Shown here in pieces: positions 1-4,663 of a DNA stretch of 5,452 nt (the first letter of the stretch is position 1; the number at the start of each line of letters is the position of its first letter). A program made the position numbers and the translations under genes. Below the pieces are notes generated by a model, which was given only the letters and a program-made list of their open reading frames with translations, was not told where the DNA came from and ran no database searches. This DNA is from Actinobacteria bacterium 13_2_20CM_68_14 (GTDB taxonomy: Bacteria; Actinomycetota; Thermoleophilia; Gaiellales; Gaiellaceae): assembly GCA_001914705.1 (NCBI GenBank), contig MNDB01000032.1:1-5452 (forward strand), read 5' to 3'.

Positions 1-14
1 TGCTCTGTCAAAGT

Positions 15-42
15 TTGCGTCATCAAGGAATAATGGTAGTGT
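15..42 (+). promoter_or_regulatory. Possible promoter of the YceI operon
   Basis: A TTGCGT box at 15-20 resembles a -35 element. Sixteen bases later TAGTGT at 37-42 fits the TAnnnT pattern of a -10 element. A start of transcription near 49-50 would lie at the left edge of the inverted repeat at 50-63, a normal place for a repressor site. The match is only partial and rests on pattern reading. The first bases of the window may also belong to an upstream neighbour that is not visible. Confidence 0.3.
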
Positions 43-43
43 T

Positions 44-72
44 GTTTGCGTACTCAATAGTACACCACGCAA
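44..72. promoter_or_regulatory. Inverted-repeat operator candidate before the YceI operon
   Basis: A perfect inverted repeat GTACT-CAAT-AGTAC lies at 50-63, 30 bp upstream of the YceI start. It is enclosed by TTGCGT (46-51) and its reverse complement ACGCAA (67-72). The 8-mer GTTTGCGT occurs at 13-20 and again at 44-51, 31 bp apart, close to three helical turns. This looks like the binding site of a dimeric repressor such as a MarR or HxlR/DUF24-type regulator; such regulators often control flavin reductase or azoreductase genes like the one downstream. The regulator itself is not in the window, so the family assignment is inference. Confidence 0.4.
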
Positions 73-92
73 CGAAAGGAGCAACAAGCGCC

Positions 93-644
93 ATGAACAC
101 CACTCTGACAATTGCCCCGGCCGGTACCTGGAACCTGGATTCCGTTCACTCGCGGGTCGACTTCGAGGTCTCCTACCTCGCCGGGACGTTCAAGGGCCAC
201 TTCAACGAGATCGCGGCAAAACTGACCGTCGACGACGAGCGCGCCACGCTCGAAGGCACGACGAACGTCGCGAGCATCGATGTCAACGAGGAGAACCTCT
301 CGGCCCACCTCCAGTCGCCCGATTTCTTCGACGCCGAGCAATACCCCGAGCTTCGCTTCACCGCCGAGGACATCGGTCTCGACGGCGACGGCAAGGTCTC
401 GGTCGACGGCGAGCTGACGATCAAGGGCGTCACCCAGCCGGTCACAGTGACCGGGACGGTGACCGCGCCGATGGCCGATCCTTACGGGACCGAGCGCATC
501 GGCCTCAACCTGACCACGAAGGTCGACCGCACGAACTTCGGGATCAACTGGAACAACCCACTCCCGAGCGGCGAGCCGTCGCTCGCGAACGACGTCACCA
601 TCCTCGCCGAGCTGCAGTTCGTCAAGCCCGGAGACGACAGCTAG
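93..644 (+). CDS. YceI-family lipid/polyisoprenoid-binding protein
   Basis: The product is 183 aa, the usual length of a single YceI domain (an eight-stranded lipocalin-like barrel that binds amphiphiles such as polyisoprenoid chains or quinone precursors). Family landmarks are W13 followed by LDSVHS (15-20) and a strand FEVSYL (24-29), the HLQSPDFFDAEQYPEL block (72-87), GELTIKGVTQPVTV (106-119) and RIGLNL...DRTNFGINWN (135-154). There is no signal peptide, so it probably acts in the cytoplasm, unlike the secreted E. coli YceI. I chose the ATG at 93 because AAAGGAG lies at 75-81 and because the upstream in-frame TTG at 15 would add 26 residues with no family similarity and run through the operator. 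It is the first gene of a three-gene operon; the next start is 4 nt beyond its stop. The ligand is unknown. Confidence 0.93.
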   Translation: MNTTLTIAPAGTWNLDSVHSRVDFEVSYLAGTFKGHFNEIAAKLTVDDERATLEGTTNVASIDVNEENLSAHLQSPDFFDAEQYPELRFTAEDIGLDGDGKVSVDGELTIKGVTQPVTVTGTVTAPMADPYGTERIGLNLTTKVDRTNFGINWNNPLPSGEPSLANDVTILAELQFVKPGDDS

Positions 645-648
645 AACC

Positions 649-1212
649 GTGACGCGAATTCTGGGCATCTCAGGCAGCCTCCGCCGCGACTCGCACAACA
701 CGAGTTTGTTGCGCGCCGCGGCAGAGGCCGCCGGCCCGGACATCGAGTTCGTGCTCTACGACGGCCTCAAGCAGATTCCGCCGTACGACGAGGACGACGA
801 CGTCCATCCGCGCCCGGAGAGCGTCGCGCGCTTGAACGAGGCGATCGGAGCGGCGGACGCGGTGTTCTTCTCCACGCCCGAGTACAACTCGTCGATCCCA
901 GGCCAGCTGAAGAACGCGATCGACTGGGTCTCGCGCCCGGTCGCGACGAACGCGCTCCGGAACAAGCCCGTGGCCGTCGTCGGCGCGAGCACCGGAGGCT
1001 TCGGGGCGGTCTGGGCACAAGCCGAGCTGCGAAAGGTGCTGGCGGCAGTCGGCGCGCGCGTCCTCGACCTCGAGCTGCCCGTCCCGCATGCGCACACGCG
1101 CTTCGAGGACGGCGGCCTGACCGACGACGAGATCCGGACCCGCCTCGAGGAAGCGATCGAGGCCCTGGCCGACGCAGCTCGAGCGCGCGAAGATCGAAGA
1201 ACCGCCGTCTGA
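649..1212 (+). CDS. NAD(P)H-dependent FMN reductase (flavodoxin-like)
   Basis: The product is 187 aa and belongs to the NADPH-dependent FMN reductase family (PF03358), which includes chromate, quinone and azo-dye reductases. It binds FMN and transfers electrons from NAD(P)H to quinones or other acceptors in the cytoplasm. Visible motifs are the N-terminal beta strand and FMN phosphate loop ILGISGSLRRDSHNTSLL (4-21), the TPEYNSSIPGQLKNAIDWVSR signature (76-96) around the isoalloxazine ring and dimer interface, and GASTGGFGA (112-120). The start is GTG at 649, 4 nt after the YceI stop. No good Shine-Dalgarno site is close (CGGAG at 629-633 is too far), so translational coupling to YceI is likely. 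Its stop TGA shares one base with the next ATG. The family is certain; the physiological substrate cannot be read from the sequence. Confidence 0.93.
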   Translation: MTRILGISGSLRRDSHNTSLLRAAAEAAGPDIEFVLYDGLKQIPPYDEDDDVHPRPESVARLNEAIGAADAVFFSTPEYNSSIPGQLKNAIDWVSRPVATNALRNKPVAVVGASTGGFGAVWAQAELRKVLAAVGARVLDLELPVPHAHTRFEDGGLTDDEIRTRLEEAIEALADAARAREDRRTAV

Positions 1213-2192
1213 TGCGGATCGACGCCTCGGCAACCGCGATCACATGGCTACCGTTTGCCGCGCTCGACCGGATCCCGTTGGTCCCGCTCGAGCTCGCCGT
1301 CGCTCACTACGACGAACCTCCGCCGGAGACCGTTCCGGACATTGACCAGCTTCGCCGCCAGGATGCCTTTCGCGAGGCCAACGAGCTTCGCGCCTGGATC
1401 GAGGTCGATGGTGGCGAGGTCGTCGACTACGGGCAGACCGGCAGGAGCCTGATCGGCGACGGGCCGGAGCTCGAGTCGCAGCAGGTCTTCTTCCCTGCTG
1501 TCGAGTTTCCAGTGATCCAGCCGGAGCCGGAGGTCGGCGACGGCTGGGTCCGGTTCACGCAGACCGTCGGCGGCCGGATCGGCCTGCCGGCGCACAGGCC
1601 TGTCGTCGGCCGGCCCTATTTCCACGTCGGCGCCGTTTCGGCCTGGACGACGCTCGAGCTCCTGATCCACGCGGACGGGACGAGCGAGACCAGGCTCGTC
1701 GCCGCGAGCCCGTTTCCCCGCCACTCGCTCTACGCCGCCGACCGGCGGCTCGTTGATGTCTTCGGGGCGGACGAGTTCGAGCTCGGCGACGGTACGCCGT
1801 GGGGCGACGAGGGGACGCCGGCCTTTGCCGCCGCAGTGGAATCGGAGCTCGAACGCAGGCTCGCGACCTCGATCCTCCGCGACGGCGCGAAGCTCGTTCG
1901 ACGTCGCGTGGCACGAGGCGAGACGCTCGTCGAGCAGGGAGAGCCGGGTCGCGACCTCTTCGTGCTGCTCGACGGGGTATTCGACGTCGAGATCGACGGC
2001 GAGGTCGTCGCGCAAGTCGGTTCGGGCGCGATCCTGGGGGAGCGGGCGGTGCTCGGGGACGGGCGTCGCACTGCAACCCTGCGCGCGGTCCGCTCGTCGC
2101 GGGTCGCGGTAATCGGCTCCGACGCGATCAGCAGGCCGGACCTCGCCGAGATCTCGGCGTCCCACGCGAGGCCTGCGCCGGAGCGGTCGTAG
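1212..2192 (+). CDS. Cyclic-nucleotide-binding domain protein, no DNA-binding domain
   Basis: The product is 326 aa with two parts. Residues 1-218 form a domain I cannot assign to a named fold; landmarks are DEPPPE (34-39), TVGGRIGLP (118-126), WTTLELLIHADG (145-156), SPFPRH (166-171) and TPWGDEGTP (195-203). I recall this architecture, including these blocks, as widespread in Actinobacteria. Residues 219-303 are a cyclic-nucleotide-binding domain: GETLVEQGEPGRDLFVLLDG (236-255) and a phosphate-binding cassette GERAVLGDGRRTATLRA (276-292). The cassette keeps the Glu (277) that contacts the ribose and the Arg (285/286) before T-A-T that holds the phosphate, so it should bind cAMP or a related nucleotide. 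Only about 23 residues follow, so there is no helix-turn-helix and it is not a Crp/Fnr regulator. TGATG overlap with the reductase gene implies coupled translation. Its effector role is unknown. Confidence 0.9.
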   Translation: MRIDASATAITWLPFAALDRIPLVPLELAVAHYDEPPPETVPDIDQLRRQDAFREANELRAWIEVDGGEVVDYGQTGRSLIGDGPELESQQVFFPAVEFPVIQPEPEVGDGWVRFTQTVGGRIGLPAHRPVVGRPYFHVGAVSAWTTLELLIHADGTSETRLVAASPFPRHSLYAADRRLVDVFGADEFELGDGTPWGDEGTPAFAAAVESELERRLATSILRDGAKLVRRRVARGETLVEQGEPGRDLFVLLDGVFDVEIDGEVVAQVGSGAILGERAVLGDGRRTATLRAVRSSRVAVIGSDAISRPDLAEISASHARPAPERS

Positions 2193-2218
2193 TCCAGCTG
2201 TTTGTCGTCTAGTCGGCG

Positions 2219-2236
2219 CCTCGGTCGAGGGGTTTT
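2219..2236 (+). terminator. Weak hairpin plus T run after the operon
   Basis: CCTC-GGTC-GAGG at 2219-2230 is followed by GG and TTTT (2233-2236), 27 nt after the stop of the cyclic-nucleotide gene and before the stop of the convergent phosphatase gene. The stem is only 4 bp (5 with a two-base loop), so termination efficiency would be modest. On the opposite strand no T run follows, so it would serve the + strand operon only. Confidence 0.3.
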
Positions 2237-2244
2237 GACGCGGC

Positions 2245-2754
2245 TCAGCCGAGCTGCCTGGGGACGACGTAATCGACGAGCTCAGCATCGCCGGGGCCGA
2301 GAGCGGCCCAGCTCTCGCTGTCGACAACGAGCGTGGCGAGCGCGCCGGTCGGGAATTTCTCCTCGAGCTGCGGCAGCTCGTCGCCCCGAGAAGCAAGGGT
2401 ACGCGCGAGCTCGTGGAGGCCGGGGTTGTGCCCGATCAGCATCACCGAGTCGACAGACTCGGGAAGCGCCTGGAGCCGCTGGAGCAGTTCTCCTTCCGAG
2501 GCGGCGTAGAGCTGCGGCTCGAGCTCAATCACCGACTGCTTGCCGAGCGAAGACTCGATTGCCTCGAGCGTCTGGCGAGTGCGAAGCGAAGGGGAGCAGA
2601 GGACGAGAGCGGGGCGGATTTTCTTCTGTCGTATGTACTTGGCGATCCTCTGCGAGGCGCGTTCGCCACGCGGCGCGAGCGGGCGGTCGAGGTCGGCGAG
2701 GGTCGGATCCGACCAGCTCGACTTGCCGTGTCGAAGCAGAATGATCGTTCGCAC
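2245..2754 (-). CDS. sixA: SixA-type phosphohistidine phosphatase (histidine phosphatase superfamily)
   Basis: From the GTG at 2754 the product is 169 aa, typical for SixA, a small branch-2-like histidine phosphatase that removes phosphate from phosphohistidine in proteins such as HPt domains or PTS components. Visible motifs are LLRHGKSSW (6-14) with the nucleophile His9 and Arg8, DRPLAPRGERA (23-33), CSPSLRTRQT (53-62) with the second phosphate-binding Arg, and GHNPGL (108-113) with the second catalytic His109. An in-frame TTG at 2772 would add six residues; I prefer the GTG because family members usually begin M-R/K-T-hydrophobic just before the RHG strand. No clear Shine-Dalgarno site is present and it may be nearly leaderless. 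It is convergent with the operon on its left and divergent from the RodZ-like gene. Actinobacterial SixA relatives may act on other phosphomonoesters, and no partner kinase is visible here. Confidence 0.9.
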   Translation of the reverse strand: MRTIILLRHGKSSWSDPTLADLDRPLAPRGERASQRIAKYIRQKKIRPALVLCSPSLRTRQTLEAIESSLGKQSVIELEPQLYAASEGELLQRLQALPESVDSVMLIGHNPGLHELARTLASRGDELPQLEEKFPTGALATLVVDSESWAALGPGDAELVDYVVPRQLG

Positions 2755-2823
2755 CCGCCGGACCGTGCCCAAAACGGGCGATCGACGTCAAGCGCGTAGT
2801 CTGCATCTGGAACAGGCTTGCCC
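2755..2823. promoter_or_regulatory. Divergent intergenic region of the phosphatase and RodZ-like genes
   Basis: These 69 bp must hold the promoters of both divergent genes. For the - strand gene a TTGACG box (reverse complement at 2786-2791) would place transcription start close to the GTG at 2754, although no good -10 follows. For the + strand gene TAGTCT at 2797-2802 fits TAnnnT and lies about 20 bp before the ATG. A small inverted repeat GCCC-AAAAC-GGGC occupies 2767-2779. All of these are weak, unaided matches. Confidence 0.3.
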
Positions 2824-3549
2824 ATGTTCGAGATCGGCAACAGTCTCCGCGCCGCGCGGATACGTCAGAAGCTGGAGCTGTCCCAAGCCGAGGGCGACAC
2901 GCGGATCCGTGCCAAGTACCTCAGAGCACTCGAGGACGAACGCTTCGAGGTCCTACCCGGCCCTGCCTATACGAAAGGATTCCTCCGCACCTACGCGGAC
3001 TACCTCGGTCTCGACGGACAGCGCTTCGTTGAGGAGTACAACGGACGCCTCGCTCCTGAGGAGGAGCCGGCGGCACCCCCTCAGCTTAGGATTCGACGCC
3101 GCCGCCGGTTCGTCCTTGCACCGCGGCTGCTCGCCGTGGCAGTGCTGGCAGCCGGCATCGCCGTCGTTGCCTGGCGGCTCTCGAGCAACGGTGGCCACCA
3201 CCCCACCGCCGCGCCCCCGCCTGCTCAGACCCGCACGACCACGCGGGCGGCTCTTCCAACCACGCCCCCCGCGGCCAGGCAGCCGCTGACGGTCGCTCGG
3301 ATCGTGCTGGTGGCTAGGCGAGGTCGCTGTTGGCTCTCAGTGCACCAGGGCTCGGCGACCGGCAGATTGGTCTACGAGAGGACGCTCGAGCAGGGTCGAA
3401 CCGCTCACTTCGTTTCGACGCGACTCTGGATCCGGATCGGGGCCCCGTGGAACGTGGACGCAACCTTGAACGGAAAGGCGGTTCAACTGCCTGCCTCGAC
3501 CGGCGATGTCGTCGTCACCCCGGCCGGCCTCAGCGCAACCCCAGGCTGA
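2824..3549 (+). CDS. RodZ-like helix-turn-helix membrane protein
   Basis: The product is 241 aa with the RodZ layout. Residues 1-75 are an N-terminal HTH_25-type domain whose core includes IRAKYLRALEDERFEVLPGP (28-47) and then AYTKGFLRTYADYLGLD (48-64). A basic RIRRRRRF stretch (89-96) marks the cytoplasmic side, followed by one transmembrane helix (about 97-117) and a Pro/Thr/Ala linker (about 124-154). Residues 155-236 form a beta-rich extracytoplasmic domain of the DUF4115 type, with W170, RTAHF (192-196) and LNGKAV (215-220). RodZ proteins link the cell-shape or division machinery to the envelope; in lineages lacking a rod complex their role is less clear. I chose ATG 2824, with AGG at 2814-2816 seven bases before it, over the TTG at 2818. 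The gene stands alone: the following region is non-coding. It is too diverged to call rodZ with confidence. Confidence 0.88.
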   Translation: MFEIGNSLRAARIRQKLELSQAEGDTRIRAKYLRALEDERFEVLPGPAYTKGFLRTYADYLGLDGQRFVEEYNGRLAPEEEPAAPPQLRIRRRRRFVLAPRLLAVAVLAAGIAVVAWRLSSNGGHHPTAAPPPAQTRTTTRAALPTTPPAARQPLTVARIVLVARRGRCWLSVHQGSATGRLVYERTLEQGRTAHFVSTRLWIRIGAPWNVDATLNGKAVQLPASTGDVVVTPAGLSATPG

Positions 3550-3597
3550 CGTCGGGTTCAAGCCCAGCGGAAGCCGACGTTGGCGCGAATGTCGGCT
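3549..3597 (+). terminator. Two mutually exclusive hairpins after the RodZ-like gene
   Basis: Starting on the last base of the stop codon, ACGTCGG (3549-3555) can pair with CCGACGT (3574-3580). The second arm overlaps AGCCGAC (3572-3578), which can instead pair with GTCGGCT (3591-3597). Both stems are 7 bp and perfect. The second is followed by CTTGAG rather than a T run. This could be a terminator without U tract, common in high-GC Actinobacteria, or a switch between two folds. Confidence 0.35.
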
Positions 3598-3640
3598 CTT
3601 GAGTATCGCCTCAGACGGGCGCACAATGGACGTTCTAGGT

Positions 3641-3713
3641 CCGGGGCAGGAGCCTTCCCTCTCCCTGGCGCCCTGCGGCACTCACCGTTTAGGCGCGAAA
3701 GCCCCTGTCCCGG
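3641..3713 (+). ncRNA. Candidate structured RNA element (long stem-loop)
   Basis: CCGGGGCAGGAGC (3641-3653) pairs with GCCCCTGTCCCGG (3701-3713) over 13 positions: 11 Watson-Crick pairs, one G-U and one A/C mismatch. Inside, GCGCC (3668-3672) pairs with GGCGC (3692-3696), and CGG (3676-3678) with CCG (3685-3687). Just before it, GGAC (3628-3631) and GTCC (3639-3642) form a small hairpin that would compete for two bases. The fold is an elongated hairpin with internal loops. Whether it is transcribed is unknown, and pairing of this kind is easier by chance in GC-rich DNA. Confidence 0.3.
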
Positions 3714-3753
3714 CTCTCAAAGATGATCTCGGACGCTGGATCCGGCTGCTTCC

Positions 3754-3808
3754 CCCGTAGGTCTGACATTGCCCGAACGTTCGGGTGGCAGAGGCGGATG
3801 CCTACGGG
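3754..3808. repeat. Nested inverted repeats around a 14-bp palindrome
   Basis: CCCGTAGG (3754-3761) is the exact reverse complement of CCTACGGG (3801-3808). Between them lies the perfect palindrome CCCGAACGTTCGGG (3772-3785), and TGCC (3770-3773) faces GGCA (3787-3790). The element ends 29 bp before the TTGACA box at 3838. It could be a DNA operator, a cruciform, an RNA hairpin or the relic of an inserted repeat element; the sequence alone does not decide. Confidence 0.45.
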
Positions 3809-3837
3809 TTCTCGAAATCAAACGCCGGCGCCGGCTG

Positions 3838-3866
3838 TTGACAGACCTTCCGTGCGAACCTACAAG
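3838..3866 (+). promoter_or_regulatory. Sigma-70-like promoter of the zinc-ribbon gene
   Basis: A consensus -35 TTGACA (3838-3843) is followed after exactly 17 bp by TACAAG (3861-3866), four of six matches to TATAAT. Transcription would begin near 3873 and give a leader of roughly 43 nt before the GTG at 3916, with its Shine-Dalgarno site inside that leader. This is the best-looking promoter in the window. Confidence 0.5.
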
Positions 3867-3915
3867 GAGGGTATTGCGGCTCGCTGTCCAGGGTTCACTC
3901 GTGAAAGGGGATGAC

Positions 3916-4185
3916 GTGGAGGAGTCGCAGCTCAGAGTCTCATCAGCTACCGCGGCCGACGACGAGTGCGTGGAGTTCTGGCCCGCTGGTGCCTTGGCGA
4001 AAGGTCAGTTCTCCTGCACCGCCTGTGGGAACCGCGTAACCGTTCACCAAGTACTCCCACGCTGCACGGTGTGCGGCGAGCGGCTCTGGGAGAGGGCCGA
4101 GTGGAGTCCCTTCGCGCGGTCGGGGTGGGTCGGAGTTCGTCGGGAACGTCGCGACGAACAACGACGACGGCATCGAGATCGATAG
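3916..4185 (+). CDS. Small zinc-ribbon protein, C-terminus probably truncated
   Basis: From the GTG at 3916 the frame encodes 89 aa. A two-knuckle zinc ribbon is clear: C34-T-A-C37-G and C50-T-V-C53-G, 12 residues apart, within FWPAGALAKGQFSCTACG and then LPRCTVCGERLWERAEWSPFAR. It probably binds one Zn(II) structurally; resemblance to small DUF1451-like zinc-ribbon proteins is loose and I assign no function. AAAGGGG at 3904-3910, five bases before GTG 3916, supports that start; GTG 3901 and TTG 3874 (just after AAGGAGG) are in-frame alternatives. After SPFAR (64-68) the frame becomes an Arg-rich tail that is the out-of-frame reading of a different gene fragment starting near 4130. The authentic C-terminus is therefore probably lost or ended at the junction. 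The gene may be functional, since the metal site is intact, or a recent pseudogene. Confidence 0.6.
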   Translation: MEESQLRVSSATAADDECVEFWPAGALAKGQFSCTACGNRVTVHQVLPRCTVCGERLWERAEWSPFARSGWVGVRRERRDEQRRRHRDR

Positions 4186-4348
4186 TGGTGGCGCCATCCC
4201 CGAAAACAGTGTTGTACTGACCCGGAACACGGCGAACGACAACGGCGACTTCGGTATCGAGGCTGTCCTCGGCGTTACGGATGGCGGCGGCAACAAGGCA
4301 TCCGGCAACGGCAATCCGTTGCAGTGCCTGAACGTGTTCTGCAGATAG
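4130..4348 (+). pseudogene. C-terminal remnant of a secreted right-handed beta-helix protein
   Basis: In the frame ending at TAG 4346-4348 the last 72 codons read as a beta-helix repeat tail: FVGNVATNNDDGIEIDSGG, then NSVVLTRNTANDNGDFGIEA, then VTDGGGNKASGNGNPLQC and LNVFC before the stop. The spaced N-x-A-x-x-N and D-x-G-I-E rungs are typical of pectate-lyase-like (NosD-type) parallel beta-helix proteins. The G-V-T-D-G-G-G-N...G-N-P-x-Q-C-x-N-V-x-C ending is one I recall from secreted actinobacterial members. The frame is open upstream only to TAA 4037-4039 and contains no usable ATG or GTG, and the residues before 4130 do not look like beta-helix. So the front several hundred codons are missing. 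It overlaps the zinc-ribbon frame by one register shift, marking a recombination or deletion joint near 4117-4135. Confidence 0.75.
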
Positions 4349-4404
4349 TCGGCAAGAGCTACCCGGCCACTGTGTGGGCGAGGTTTGCGGGGATCCGGGC
4401 ACGA

Positions 4405-4570
4405 GCGGCGGCTTAACGCAAGAGCAATGCGACGTTAACGGCGCCGCAACGCCAACGGCTTAGTCTCGGGCATCCCATTCAACTGCTCGCACGCGAGCAG
4501 GAGTCTGAGGAAGGGATCTGCGAATCCCAGCCTCGAGCGAAGCGGCCCGGATGCCTGCCCCGGGCCGTTT
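4405..4570 (+). ncRNA. Candidate structured RNA: four tandem stem-loops ending in a terminator
   Basis: Stem 1 is GCGGCG (4405-4410) plus TTAACG (4413-4418) pairing with CGTTAA (4433-4438) plus CGCCGC (4442-4447), 12 bp with a small bulge. Stem 2 is the near-perfect CTGCTCGCACGCGAGCAG (4483-4500). Stem 3 is GGGAT-CTGCGA-ATCCC (4513-4528). Stem 4 is CGGCCCGG (4543-4550) with CCGGGCCG (4560-4567), followed by TTT. The order, spacing and terminator-like end resemble a small RNA gene or a leader element. I see no clear promoter for it and no match to 6C, 6S, SRP or tmRNA. Transcription from the zinc-ribbon promoter could also cover it. Confidence 0.3.
4543..4570 (+). terminator. Strong GC-rich hairpin with TTT tail
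   Basis: An 8-bp perfect stem CGGCCCGG/CCGGGCCG with a 9-nt loop is followed directly by TTT (4568-4570). The stem is very stable; the T run is short, as is usual for high-GC bacteria. It would end any transcript coming through the zinc-ribbon and beta-helix remnant and insulate the small gene at 4665. Confidence 0.45.
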
Positions 4571-4647
4571 CGCGAGTTGGGGCCAGACGGTGCAAGCCTC
4601 AGAACAAGGGATCGGTGCAGCACATGAAGCGGTCGATTCCTTACTTG

Positions 4648-4663
4648 CGCACACACCTGTGCG
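4648..4663 (+). promoter_or_regulatory. Hairpin/operator immediately before the 67-aa gene
   Basis: CGCACA (4648-4653) and TGTGCG (4658-4663) form a perfect 6-bp inverted repeat with a CACC loop; it ends one base before ATG 4665. As RNA it would occupy the ribosome-binding position, and as DNA it could be a small repressor site. No Shine-Dalgarno sequence is visible, which fits either regulated translation or a leaderless message starting at or after the hairpin. Confidence 0.35.

Larger units (their letters stand above)
3550..3915. other. Gene-free, hairpin-rich interval
   Basis: I find no convincing protein here on either strand: the short open frames read as Arg/Pro-rich shadow translations without recognisable motifs. 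The interval instead holds a set of inverted repeats: the overlapping stems at 3549-3597, a long stem pair at 3641-3713, a nested pair at 3754-3808 and the tandem palindrome GCCGGCGCCGGC at 3824-3835. A TTGACA promoter follows at 3838. AAGGAGG at 3864-3870 resembles a strong Shine-Dalgarno site but coincides with the -10 position. I could not match the interval to a known riboswitch or housekeeping RNA. Confidence 0.6.

Noticed and set aside
54..743. Long open frame on the - strand across the YceI gene
   Set aside because: It mirrors the codon structure of the YceI gene. Its translation is Arg/Val/Asp-rich with no motifs, whereas the + strand product is an unmistakable YceI protein.
1248..2396. 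Long open frame on the - strand across the cyclic-nucleotide gene
   Set aside because: It is an antisense shadow: its translation is Arg/Pro/Asp-rich without domains and it spans the convergent boundary. High-GC coding DNA commonly produces such frames.
3551..3570. GGGTTCAAGCCC as a tRNA T-arm or attachment-site remnant
   Set aside because: TTCAAGC in its context resembles a T loop, but the five-base T stem does not pair beyond two positions and no acceptor, D or anticodon arm is present.
3600..3720. Class I cyclic-di-GMP riboswitch, suggested by GCGAAAGCC near 3695-3703
   Set aside because: The GGCAAACC segment and the GNRA-capped and receptor helices of that class are absent in the expected order.
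3506..3760. 84-codon open frame overlapping the end of the RodZ-like gene
   Set aside because: It begins inside the RodZ-like coding sequence in another frame, has no recognisable motif or ribosome-binding site, and covers the inverted repeats.
3772..3785. CCCGAACGTTCGGG as a LexA (SOS) box
   Set aside because: The Gram-positive/actinobacterial LexA site is GAAC-N4-GTTC. Here GAAC and GTTC are directly adjacent with no spacer, so it does not fit.
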